From Neckera pumila (taxonomy: Eukaryota; Streptophyta; Bryopsida; Hypnales; Neckeraceae), in the NCBI GenBank assembly GCA_963969595.1, contig OZ018411.1:3102501-3166500 (forward strand): a stretch of DNA of 64,000 nt, written 5' to 3'. The notes under the pieces are model-generated. The model was not told where the DNA came from. It ran no database searches and worked only from the letters and a program-made list of their open reading frames with translations. Positions 1 to 10,821 of this stretch are shown one piece after another. Numbering within the stretch: position 1 is the first letter of the stretch; each line of letters begins with the position of its first letter. The translations under genes and the position numbers were made by a program.

Positions 1-277
1 AGTAGACCTCCAACATGTCCAATTTGTGGCTTCAAATTTGCATTTTTGGACCAAAAATAGGGCTAAAAAACCCCAGAATGGCCAAAGTAGACACCCAATT
101 GGGGGCAGTTTAAAAATAATAAACTAATTTTGAAAAACTTGAAAAACTTAGTTAATGTCTTCAACTATCATATGTACCTTCCTTCCAAATTTCAAGACAA
201 ATGGACAAAGGATACAAAAGTTATGAGCAAAAAAACACCTGTCTAAGGGCAAGGGGACAAAAAATAGGACAAGTGTT
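1..277. other. AT-rich non-coding stretch, probably repeat-derived
   Basis: No supported gene. The text resembles the low-complexity style of the TTAA elements (for example a 'gttatgagc' type phrase near 220), but I could not align it to the 5' part of any complete copy in the window. It may be a different repeat joined to the truncated element that follows. Confidence 0.4.
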
Positions 278-757
278 TATTGCAATCACCCTAATCCCAA
301 TGGAGAGATTGTTCTAGCAAAAATACTAAACCTTGTGGACCTTTGTTTTTGAAAAATTGTTAAAATTGCATTCAGAAATAAAGCCTACAAGTTATTTTTT
401 TCAGGAAGATGCTCTGAGTGCCCAAAAAACAAGATTGTCCATAACTTTCTCATAAAACATCCAAATGAAATGAGTCAAAGCTTTCCAGATAGACAAAAAT
501 ATAATCTATAAGGAAAAAATAAATAAAAATAAAAAATTGCAAAATTTTTTTTTCTGCCCTCCGTCCCTTGTTTGGAGGTTATTTGGGCATAACTTTTTTC
601 AACAAGCAGCAACTGAAAAAAATTATATTTCTACAAAGCTTAGTAGTTTTCTATCCTCAAAAAAAAATTCAGAGAATCATGACAAAAATTAAGCCCATAG
701 GTACTTGCCCGAAATCCCATTTGTCCCCCGAAGGGACAATGATCCTTTAGGGGTTAA
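278..757 (+). mobile_element. TTAA-TIR element, type A, 5'-truncated copy
   Basis: The right half of a type A element. It contains the block starting 'ctaatcccaatggagagatt' and the shared internal block at about 410-515 (lightly diverged matches at 22990-23110 and 52770-52870). It ends with the type A right terminus, a GGGACAATG phrase followed by TCCTTTAGGGGTTAA at 743-757. The left terminus is missing, so it is truncated or rearranged. No open reading frame of note. Confidence 0.8.
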
Positions 758-2902
758 TTCCACTTGCAGAATTCCAGCTTTATTGCAAATGCAGAATATT
801 GAAATTTTGTAGCCCATGTGTATTACAAATGTTTCAATGTCAAAATTCAATGTCAATGAAACATTTTAGTGACCACTGCATTTCAACTTTGAACATTTGT
901 AACCAATTCCATAGAGGTTCAAAAACTATGAATTGACTTGGATTAGATGCCAATTCCATTTTTCTTCCTACTACAATTTATTGAAAATTGTTTAAAGGAC
1001 TTCAGCTTGCCGCAAAAGGCAATCATCTCTTCAAAGATCGCTTAATGAGCAGACTACCTTACAGCTGAGAAGTGCCTGGACTAATCACCTTTGAGCCGCC
1101 CGGAGGTGGCGAGTGGGTTACATGACTAACCAACTCTGTCCCCGGATGAAAACTCATGTAATTGTTGCCTTTGTGGATGAATATCATGTGGTTACAAACA
1201 AACTATCCTACTCGTGGATGAGACTTGGTCGAGCAGTCAGTCAGAGCTGGTTACGTCATTCTCACATAGAACCGTAAACCACATGAACATTTGCAAACAA
1301 GAAGGGCTGCCCTGCGAGGAAGGAGGACCTGCGAATTACAGTAAAGATTGAAACATTCATGTGAACTGGCCCCACCCGCCCTTACTTGCGCACTCTAGGT
1401 TTCACTTCCGCTGGCGGGCGGTGGCGGCGCTCAAATCCGCCGGGCTGATGAGTTCCGCCACCCCACGCCGGCACCCGCCAACCGACTAACAGGGTTACAG
1501 GGCATGTGCGTGGGGTCGATTACGCTGAGTCCGTGACCGCCCGACTGACCATTCAAAGTCTGCAGAAAAGAGCTGTCGCTGCAGGAGAGAATTCAGGAAA
1601 GGTTGTGTTCAAAAATGTCTGCCCTCAGCACGTGATCGACCCGCCGTATTAGAGCAGCTTTATCGCTGTCGCTGTGACGTGAAAACGGTTTCACAGAGCG
1701 AAGTCGCTGGCCAGTCGGTTGCAATAGCTTCCCCACTTGTTATTGAGCAGCAGCAGTGCATCCACGCTAGCTTCATCCATTGGCAACACCTTGTAAAATT
1801 TACTTTGAGTAATCAAGGACGTCATGAAAGAGAATGATTTCTCTTAGTCAAAGAATTTGAGTTGAGTGAGTTCTTGTACGGTTTCAGAAGTCCTCAACAA
1901 TGGTGTGACTAGAGCACTGCAGCGTTGTCTAGTCAAATTGGAAAGCACATAGCAGTGATGCAGTGGAGCATTAAATCAACACCATAGTGTCAATGTAGGA
2001 GAGTTTTGCCATCATGGCATGTTTCAATTGGTTAAAGAGAGGCAGATTAAGATTGATAATGTTCATTGCTTGCGTTGTGCAAATTTTCAACAAGATGGAT
2101 ATGAAGTAGAAATTTCATTGGTGTGGCAGTCAAGAAAAATCTGAGAGAAATCTCTACAACTACCAACTGGTATTAACTTAGTGAATCCACCTAAAATTTC
2201 ACCTAATAATTCATCTATGCGGATCCACCTAACATAATCTAAATTCAAGACTTTCAATGTTGTTGCATATAGTAATTGGTTAAGCAATCAAAGAAGTCAA
2301 ACGGCTCAACTTTCCTAATTGACATTATGTCTGATAATTGCACACTAGGCCAAGTTATCAAAAAAAATTGCCAGTTAGTACCAACCTTGCCTCCCTGCGG
2401 CTCGGTAGATCCTACACCAGTGATTATTTTTATTAACTTGGCCTGTTTTGCAATTACCTAGTCCTTTCCGTTACAGCTGCGATCACGTCTAATTTGGAGT
2501 TTGCGATGGAGCTGCTCTTCCATCCCTATCTTAATTGAGGACGCGGGTCAATGAACAACTCCAGAGACAACCCACAACGTTCCTTTTCCCACATTTAGGC
2601 TGCAGCAGTCTTAGTAAGACCCTGATACGAGTAGATTCACGGCAGCCCGTTGGCCCGCTTTGCTCTCAAGAGGAAGGTGTGATTGTGGGTGACGATGGTG
2701 CGGATCCCGTAATCCCAACTGCCCCACTTCACAATTCAAAATTCAAAGTAGGCTGCTTCAGCTCATTCAATTCTTAAACACGACAGTAAGAAATCACTCA
2801 CCTGAGAGCACTTCGCATGAAATTTTCACCACGTCTCTGGAATTCGACAAGACATCGCACCAGCAGCTTCGCAAAACATTTCAACGAGCTTGTGACATAG
2901 GG
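758..2902. other. Intergenic, no gene recognised; GC-richer patch near 1360-1560
   Basis: No frame with convincing protein character on either strand. The patch at about 1360-1560 is clearly richer in G+C and CpG than the surroundings and could be an old promoter or the edge of a decayed gene. The motif GACTACCTTAC near 1053 recurs in related form near 15309, and as its complement near 18942, suggesting a dispersed repeat end. Confidence 0.4.
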
Positions 2903-2996
2903 AGAACGGGGAGGCGTTACCCTCCCCGGTATTTAATTTCACAGTGAAGCTTCACTGTGGAAATAAACACCGGGGAGGGTAACGCCTCCCCGTTCT
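2903..2996. repeat. 94-bp near-perfect palindrome with nested hairpins
   Basis: Two 47-base arms (2903-2949 and 2950-2996) are reverse complements with three mismatches by my reading, and the centre is AAGCTT with no spacer. Each arm also holds its own inverted repeat, GGGGAGG-CGTTAC-CCTCCCC, so the single strand could fold either as one long rod or as a cross with side hairpins. It could be a foldback MITE remnant or a small-RNA hairpin. No target-site duplication was obvious. Confidence 0.85.
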
Positions 2997-3037
2997 TCCT
3001 GTGTGAATAACAGAAGCTCAACAATAGAAGCTCTAAG

Positions 3038-3220
3038 CTAACCTCTAAATGCCTCGGGCCTTTTCTAAACTTCTTGAAATTTGCCCTATTTTGAACAAAA
3101 AGCAAACATTTTGATAAGTTTTCTCAATAATTTTGAATTGTAGCTGTACAGATTCAAACTAGACATGTTAGCGATCACATGAGAAAAAAAACCAAGATTG
3201 GAAGATAAAAATGTTTACTA
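3038..3220 (+). mobile_element. TTAA-TIR element, type D, 5' fragment
   Basis: This stretch matches the first ~190 bases of the type D element at 14409. It shares a terminus of the form CTAAATGCC-C-GGCC, the phrase ATTTTGATAAGTT, and the phrase CAAACTAGACATGTTAG followed by a GATC-CAT segment. The right half is missing, so it is a truncated copy. Confidence 0.65.
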
Positions 3221-4677
3221 ATTATGCCTCTGCATGACCCGGTTTCAGTTAGGACCGTTGAGTCACCATATGTAAGATTCGTATTCAAGGTCCACATAAC
3301 TGTCGATGACAGCGAAAGCTGTCTAAATTCTTCAGCATGGTTCTGTAAGCGGAATCTGCTGGAATTCCTGTTGGTTTCATAAGCAGACTCTGTTGGAGGT
3401 TGGTGGCGCAGTGATAGTTAATTCAGGAGGAATAGAGTGGTAAGCTAGGATTGCATAACTTGGATGCTTTTCGAAATTGGCAGAGAAGGGTTTGGGTGTG
3501 AAAATTTTGGCAAGTCTCGAGGATCTACAGTACAGTACAGTACAGTAGCACAGTCTATGGAGAGTTGGGAGCGGACACATAGAACAGATTTTATTCGTAC
3601 TGAATCTGTTTAGTGTAACCGTGTTCAAGATTTATGCTAAATTTAAGTTAACTTTCTGAATAAATGAAGTTGGCCTCGTGTTAATTGCAAACGTATGCTT
3701 GACCATATGACTTGTATAGATGTTTATACTTTTGACCATACCTGTTGAGATTCTGCAAATTATAACTCTTTTGAGGTTGAGCCTGCCTTCAGTTGCTGCC
3801 AGTGTGGGACTGTGTTACCATCCCACCACGACGAGCAATGGAGTCATTCTCGAAATCAAAATGGCATGCATGCTGATGCACAAGCATCATGCAGCTTCGC
3901 TAGAATTCTTTTCTGGTGAGGGAGAAACCATGTGCACAATTTTGATCACGCCTATCATTTAGATTGAGTGCAGATAAGGATCGGTGTGTTGCACCTAATT
4001 ATTCCTGAGAGCGTCACCATCAGGCTCACAGATCTTGTCAACAACAAAGTTGCAACACTCTGACCTCCTCTGGACCGAGTCATTATCACGTCAAGCTGTC
4101 CCATGAAAACTCATGAATATGTCAACCAATGCATATGGCTTTTGAAAATGATTTCAAAGAAACGATTTGAACTGCCGTGATATGTACAGTCCATGATCTT
4201 AATACAAATGAAACAGTATTACAAGATAAATTCTCACCACAACGATCGGTTGTAACCATTTTTGCAACATCACCTTCAAGGTGTATCACAAGCTCACATG
4301 TTCCTACATGCCCCTGAAGCTCCCAAGGGCCAACCAATCCCAACAACCATCTAACCAATCTCTCAACGAATCCTTGCTACCTTATCTCACTCCAGACAGA
4401 TTGGATGCATTGGTTGACAGAATTGAACTGTTTTTGAAAAGACGGAGATTAATCTAATCAGAAGAAGGAAGCAGCAGTACCGTGATCGTGATTGTGCAGC
4501 TCCTTTCCAGCCAGTCCTTTATGAAAAATCCCAGCGAGGACTCCATCGCTTTCTTGAAATCGGTTGCTTTAAGGCCGGGACTGCACGCACAGAGAAGTCA
4601 TCCCCCCAGTTCTTCATCTCTATCTAGAGAAGGCATTTGGAACAGAATTCAATTGTAAAATATGAGACAACTCTCAC
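3221..4677. other. Intergenic, no gene recognised; (TACAG)4 at 3526-3545
   Basis: No convincing coding frame. A short perfect microsatellite of four TACAG units lies at 3526-3545. On the minus strand at about 4460-4600 an open stretch reads like protein (phrases KATDFKKAMESS and FFIKDWLERSC) and ends in a stop near 4455. It could be a terminal exon of the minus-strand candidate gene above it, but the reading phase does not join to that gene's donor site. Confidence 0.35.
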
Positions 4678-5341
4678 CTTGAAGTACAATAAACTGATTC
4701 TGAAGTTCAGAGGCAACAAGAATTCGTTCAATAACACTTGAAGGTACAATTGCTCCGTATCCACCCATGACAAAATCTAGCCCACATTCCATGCGCTGTA
4801 CGTCTTGTTCCCAGTTTAAATTGTTTGCTTCTACTTCATCATCACTCTCATGCTCCTCCTCTTCTTCCTCCAGGCTTTCTATTTTATCGCTATCAAGCTT
4901 CTCATCGTCAGGAGCTGTAGTTGGAAATTTGTCTTTCCATGGGGTAACCTGCGAGTCCTGAAAATCGTCCAACTCTTCATTATTGAAGCATCCATCTTCT
5001 TCTGACATAGAATCTCCCGACTGAGCGTGAGATGCATCATATGCCACTGGCTCTTCCATTGTCTCTGGATCCCATCCAAGCCCACAAATTAACAAATCAG
5101 CATTGTGAGGTTTGCTTTATCCTAGCCGATACAAACCATGAACAATCCATATGGTTGCGAGGACCCTGGGAGCTGGTCTTATGCAATCAGAAGCTAGGAG
5201 ATACACATGGAAAGACATGCCTCGCAATCTCTCAACATCGATGTCACTCTTGATAGACATGGTGAAAGTTGGAGGTGAGACGCTCAAAAACCGCAGCTCA
5301 CGTACCATCATTGTCTTCATCAGAAGCAGCCCAGAGAAATA
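4678..5341 (-). CDS. Possible partial or decayed gene for an acidic protein, two inferred exons
   Basis: I do not recognise this protein. The main exon (5064 down to 4678) is open for about 129 codons. It is rich in Glu/Asp with a run of six Glu (LEEEEEE) in the middle and a more globular tail containing LDFVMGGYGAIVPSSVIERI. It ends at a good donor, CAAG|GTGAGA. A 36-base exon (5341 to 5306) between CAG and GTACGT reads WAASDEDND, and its phase joins that of the main exon through an acceptor CCAG|AGACAATGG. Both junctions are inferences. Further upstream on the same strand (about 5470-5375) a frame reads HWKNCYSYVNKLLELPTW before a possible donor, but its phase does not match the small exon. 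The nearest downstream open stretch (4600-4455) is also out of phase. Either exons are missing from this reading, or the gene has frameshifts and is a pseudogene. It lies divergently upstream of the DHHC gene. Confidence 0.35.
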
Positions 5342-5645
5342 CTGATTAGTGTTGGAGATTCTGTACCTCAAGAATTAATAAGGTGATCCATGTGGGCAAC
5401 TCGAGCAGCTTGTTGACATAACTGTAACAATTTTTCCAGTGTTCTGCAATTGGGACAGCCTTGGCTGGCAAGAAAGCACCGGAGCATTAAGCCCTTCAAC
5501 TTGAGCTAACTTACAGATGTGAAAGTCAGAGAGGCTTTGAAGCCTCCCAAAACTTTTGTCATTGATCCATCCAACTTTTATTTCATCCAAGAATTTGACT
5601 TTCATATATCATAAGTCCATCCACAGTCGGTCCAAGTCATAAAAA

Positions 5646-5730
5646 TACCGGGGGTAGAGTTACATGGGAATTTGGGGGTATTTGAAAATACACCCCAGTG
5701 TAGTTATTGGAACTGTATACCCCCCGGTAT
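5646..5730. repeat. Short inverted-repeat element with internal hairpin
   Basis: The outer ends read TACCGGGGGTA and TATACCCCCCGGTA, which are inverted copies, and an inner inverted pair, GGGGGTATTTG / AAAATACACCCC, sits between them. The nested design and the CCGGGG vocabulary resemble the palindrome at 2903, so the two may be relatives. It lies between the divergent gene candidates. Confidence 0.5.
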
Positions 5731-6792
5731 CACCTCCCGGTCTCCTTGTCGACTCCAGCGCTAAGTTTGAACCATGTTACAAAAGTTTCTCCGCCGGCGC
5801 ACAAAATTGCTTCATCTCGATAGCGACACCGAGCGAGGGATTTTTTTCTCTTCTCTTCTGTAGCGCAAGTGATTACGCCGAAATTGCAGCGCCAACCTCA
5901 ATATTCCAACTTCACTGCAAATCTCACTCCAAACCCTAATTCACATGAAGCAGGGGATTCAACGGAGCTTGCCATTCCATTCCATTGCTTGCTTGCTTGC
6001 TGCACGTAGGAAATTTATTGCCGAGAGTGAGGGTGGATGGTCGTTTCTAAAATTCAGACATCCGTTCGCAAGTGCCAAAGCTGCGGGTGACATCGCTGTG
6101 TGCGCATGGATGGGTGGTTTAGGGTTTCGGTTCAAACTTGAATTAGAGGACTTGAGGGATTCATCATGAGATTGGTCTCGTTCAATTCAATGGCCGCATC
6201 GCACCTTGTGGTGAAGTTTTTAGTGGAGGAATTAGCGGTGTGGCTCCGGTGATTGTGATTAATTGAATTAGGGTTTGGGCGCCATAGTGGATTCGGAGCT
6301 AGGACTTTGAGAGAATTGGCCTTTGGAATGCGGTGGATAATGAGTTGAGTGGATCAGGAGAGGTGGAGTGTTGACTGTACCGAGGGGTTTTAAGAGGCAC
6401 GCTATGAATACGACGGTTGAGGTGCGTCGAGAAACCATTATAGTTTTGGAATATTTGATTTTCCTATGAGATTTTGATCCTTGCAGTAGGTTTGATTGGA
6501 GGAGAGGCGTCATTGACGCAGCTTCAGAAGCTCATGGACTGTCCGAATCAGGTCCGCAGGAGTAGGAATTTGCTCGATGTCAATGGTGCCTAAATGGGGA
6601 AGATTGTGGTCTACAGCAGAAATGTGTCCATGAATGCTGAGTACCGTGATGCATTTGAATTGTTACCGAATGCTCAGGCTTGCTGCAGTTCTTGGATCCC
6701 CTAAAACTCTGAGAGATCGGAAGAGAATGTGCACTGGGGAATTTCTATAAGTTTTCCTGTGTGAATATCACGTGTAGGGGTTGGAAATAATC
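5731..6792. promoter_or_regulatory. Presumed 5' region of the DHHC gene
   Basis: This stretch between the gene candidates is less AT-rich than the rest of the window and contains no convincing coding frame. It includes a pyrimidine-rich stretch near 5840-5865 of the kind found around plant transcription starts. A 5' UTR, and possibly a first coding exon, of the DHHC gene should lie here. I could not identify a TATA box or an unambiguous donor site. Confidence 0.35.
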
Positions 6793-8592
6793 ATGTCCAT
6801 TTTATTGTTGTTGCATCCGCAGGTACACGTCGAGGAGCGAGATTCTTATTGGGAGACGACATGTTGGGGCTGTAAGTTGCAATTAACGCTACCGCAGTTT
6901 GCCCCAATTTTCAAGTGTGGATACTGTGGTGCGGTGACGGTTCACAAAACTGGTTCTAATAAGTCTCCAACGCGTTGGACTCGTCGTTGCGGCCCTCTGT
7001 TGGATTATTGCTTGGTCATTTTGGCCTTTCTCCTGGTTGTGCTCATTGTCTGTAAGTTTTTCAGATTTCCCTTGTCTTTCACTCTTAGTCTTAGTTGATA
7101 ATGTTCTGAAATTCTGCCATATTCATACAATCACACTGGTGCTCTATAATGTGTTTTTTCTGGCAATAATGACCTAGTTAGTCACGGAAGTAACGGCTTC
7201 TCAGCTGATGTGGTGCAGATGGAGGTGTGTGGACGATATTTCCAATTCTGTTTCCTAGTCCTTCTTTCGGCTTGTACTTTCATTCAGTCATCACCTCCCT
7301 CCTTGCATTCAACACGTTGTTCAACTTCGTCTTGGCCGCCTTCGTTCCACCAGGGCCTCCGCCTGTAGTCGAATGGGGCCAATTTGAAGTAGTCGATCGA
7401 GGTGGGCTTGAAAATTACAAATTCTGTACTCGTTGTCTGAAACCCAAGCCTCCTGCTGCTCATCACTGTCGCACTTGCAAAACCTGCGTTATGGAAATGG
7501 ATCATCACTGTCCCTTTGTACGTGAGCATCATCACTACCCTCCTTCCTTCTTTCATAAGCAATGTCTTTTCACGATTGTGCATTATTTACACAGTTTTTG
7601 CAAGGGTACTGATGATTTTGAAAGGAAGTTAGCTTGTATATGAGGACCATTGTCTTGTAGCTTTCGACACAAAACCCTGTTGAGCACGCTTTGAATTGGC
7701 ATGGAAAGCAAATCTGACACTTGAAAAGGGATCCATGACACGTTGTTTTGCAAAGTTGAGCTCGATTTGAACAAGTGATTTGAACAATTCGTCAAACCGC
7801 CATTGTCTTCACTTTTGAGATTATGTGAGAGTTTATTTTTGCTTGATTTGATTTGCTTTGACATGACGTTGTTCTGAATGACTCATACTTGTCACTACTC
7901 TCAAAAGTTGCGATGCCTCTACTACTCAAGAATGTTTTGTATTTGCTCAGTTGATTGTTTTTATACTCAAGCATACGTGTGATTTGAGATCGCACACAGT
8001 GATAACTATGTCCATTTGGTGTGGACACAATCACGAAAATAATATTATTTACCGCAGGCAATATTGATGTTAATCCAGTTGTTTTATGCATTTGCAGATC
8101 GGAAATTGCGTGGGTGCAAACAATCAAGGATATTTCCTCCTCTTTCTTTTATTCACCACACTCAGCTGCCTTTACGTACTTGGTATGTCCGTCTACACAT
8201 ACAATCACTCTAGGATGTCTTCGGCAATGATGGCATACGACCTACCTGAGCCTGGAACGTCAGGCATGGGCTCAGATTATTTAGCGGATTTGTTCAGTTT
8301 TTTGTTCTTCGGCAATCAACCATTGACGATCACCATCCGATATATTGGCTTGCTATACTTATTCGTAACCAGTATGGTATTGCTCATTGGAGTCGGCATC
8401 TTGCTGTATCAGCAGCTGCTGCTACTCTACCAAGGCCAGACTTATCTCGACTCCTTATTTACCGTGGGAAGTGAATCCAAGTCTGGATCAGGGAGAAAAG
8501 GCTGGGCAAATCTTCAGCGAGTATTTGGTAAAAGGTATCCTTTGTTGTGGTTTCTCCCGTATATAAGTTCCCAGAAATTCCATTCTAGATAA
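6793..8592 (+). CDS. DHHC-type protein S-acyltransferase (palmitoyltransferase), three coding exons
   Basis: An integral membrane enzyme that attaches palmitate to cysteines of target proteins through a Cys acyl intermediate. Exons 6793-7051, 7219-7517 and 8098-8592 join in phase across GT-AG introns of 167 and 580 bases into 350 residues. An N-terminal pair of CxxC motifs lies at C24/C27 and C42/C45. The hydrophobic segments are about 69-87, 103-128, 197-220 and 262-290. The Cys-rich domain spans about 153-199 and contains CTRC, HHCRTC, DHHC (181-184) and NCVG followed by NN. The catalytic Cys is 184. The usual DHHCPW is DHHCPF here, as in the plant subgroup that I recall includes Arabidopsis At3g18620. 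Domain order and length fit that subgroup. The start is uncertain: 6793 is the first in-frame ATG, but a strong pyrimidine tract and CAG at 6821-6822 suggest that the true first exon could lie upstream and be spliced in. The stop at 8590-8592 fits the family's short tail. It appears intact. Confidence 0.9.
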
Positions 8593-9893
8593 GTGCTTGC
8601 TCTTATCTTTCAACAAGGTGTGGAGTTTTCGTTAAGTTTTCAATGTTTTTTAATTCATAGACTCTGGACCAAAGGGGAGGAGGCTTTGCATTGACAAGAG
8701 CTACATGTGACTGAGTTTGAGTATGACCTTACTCGAAAAGCTAGTCAATGCTGCAAGGATAGAGCCTCTCGTATCGTAACGCAGCTGCTTGTTTTTCGTA
8801 TTTTGGATCTTGTTGCTCTCAGACGTCTTGTTGGTGTTAGCCAAACCAAGAGTGTTCAAAGTGAACTCATAGGTATGTTTCTTTAAACTCAGCTCACATC
8901 TCTCCTACCGCTAACTGCTGCTGGAAAAAGGAATAGTCCAGGGTCTCCGTCAGGCTCTTGTAGGAAAAGACTATGCGTGACTGCCTTGTACAATAACTCA
9001 ATTACTTCTTAAGTATGTTACTCTTCTTATGTGGCTCAATTTACAGGACTTGTGTAACATTCTCAATACCATTGTGTGCTAACTGCAGAGTCCTGTGAAA
9101 GAACAATTGTCTGTCTGGAATTGGGATTAAAAATTCAGTGTTGGAGGATGATTTTATGGTTTTCAAGTAGTGAAGATTGTGGTAGGATAGATTTTTGAAA
9201 GCTCCCGTTGTGATAAACGTGGTCTTTTTATCCTTAACCCAATTTTCTATGCATGCACCCAATGCAATTGAAGTTATTGTCCAAGTGTTTGACATGGCAT
9301 AAAAAGCAAACAATGGCAAACAATTAGGGACCAAACACACTTGAGCAATTGTTGAGGTGCATAATGCCTTTTAGTGCCCTTGTTTGGGCTTAGAGTTGCA
9401 AAGGTGGGACCAACATTTCTATTTGGGGAAGGAGATGGATTCAATTTTATTTGATTGTATTCAAACAAAGAGCTTGTACCACCTTCAAAAGAATATTGTT
9501 GAATAAGAAATTAAATGAACTCTAAAAAATAATTGACATATATTCAATGTGGTCCAAAGAGGGTTTATAACCAAAGTACATCAAGACTTTTCAAATCCTT
9601 TTGCTATAGGTTGTTTTTTAATTCACTAGTACATAGCAAACACTTCAAAGAGGTGGTTTTTTATTGTTGATTGAGAAGATGTGGCTTCTTTTCTTCCTTA
9701 TAGGGTCTCCTACTCAACTAGTAGGATTCATTTATGTCATCTACAAAGCCATTATTTTATCTTGACAACCACCAATGGTAGATGTTCAAGTATATTATAA
9801 ATATTGAGATTTTGATGGCTTGAATACATAGAATATAAATGGCATGTACACTAGGTCAAGATTCTCTATTTAGGTAGGTAACTGGTAAATTGG
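8593..9893. other. DHHC 3' flank then AT-rich intergenic
   Basis: The first few hundred bases probably include the 3' UTR of the DHHC gene. Beyond that no coding frame, RNA gene or repeat boundary could be supported. Confidence 0.4.
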
Positions 9894-10821
9894 TTAACCC
9901 CTAAAGGACCAACATGTGTTTTTTGGCTACATAGAAATTTTAGGCAAGTATGTATGATTAAAGATTTTCATATTTTTGGTCCAAATTTTAATAGAAGGTG
10001 AGAATGAGGAATATCTTTCATATACACTAAATTTCATGACATTTGAAAATATGAGTAAAAAGTTATAGCCAAATATGTGGGTTTTTTTCGTAAATGGGCA
10101 ATCTGGGTAGATAAAAAAAAGTCATTTTTTTCAAAACAAATATTTGAAATTGATTTTCTAGAATTATATATATGTGGAAAGTTTTGAATCACTCCATTTT
10201 TATCAATGAGTTAAAAGTTATGAGGATTTTTTATTTGCAAGCAGTTATGGATTTCCTATTCTAAAATAAACTTTGAAGTCCTTTATCTTATTCAATTTTC
10301 AATATTTTTGAAAAAAATAAAGTCATAGGATTTAGATTGTTTATTACAACACTGTAAACATTGGGATTGACATTTTTTAATTCTATAATTAAATTCTTAA
10401 CAATTTATTATATTGAATCATTCTCTATTGTTATCTATTTACTATTTTATTCCTATATATTGTACAACTCCAAATGGTGTGAAATTTTTCAAGCATGTGG
10501 CCAATTTGTCTAGGCAAAAGAATCCTAAGAAGCACCATCATTTTGGACATTTTTTCATCAAAAGTGAGCTTGTGAAGTGCAACTGCCATGTTTTTTGCAG
10601 GGCCAAAAAAATGATTTCGGGAAATTTGAATGCTTATATCTTGCAATCCATGCGGTGAAAATTTCTGAAATTTTTACCACATGTTCACAAGTCGTTATAC
10701 TACAAGATCCTGTGGGTACATATGTCAAAAAAAGTTTTTTTCAAAATTTGATACTTGCCCTGTAAATGGCAATTTTTGAGTGTTTTCAGGGAAAACGTAG
10801 CCATGGAACTTTAGGGGTTAA
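9894..10821 (+). mobile_element. TTAA-TIR element, type B, full length (~928 bp)
   Basis: It starts TTAACCCCTAAAGGACC at 9894 and ends CTTTAGGGGTTAA at 10821. No duplication is visible outside the TTAA (left flank GGTAAATTGG, right flank ATGAACTTAT). The body aligns end to end with the copy at 17101, and an internal block near 10170-10235 is shared with type A and C elements in reverse. Short frames occur on both strands but are not conserved between copies, so it looks non-coding. Confidence 0.88.

Noticed and set aside
1360..1560. GC-rich patch as a possible CpG island or gene start
   Set aside because: No coding frame or splice pattern follows in either direction.
5945..6169. 74-codon frame upstream of the DHHC exon
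   Set aside because: Could in principle be a first exon, but its translation does not resemble the family and no donor leads in phase to 6823.
7284..7583. 99-codon minus-strand frame opposite the DHHC exon
   Set aside because: Shadow of exon 2 of the DHHC gene.
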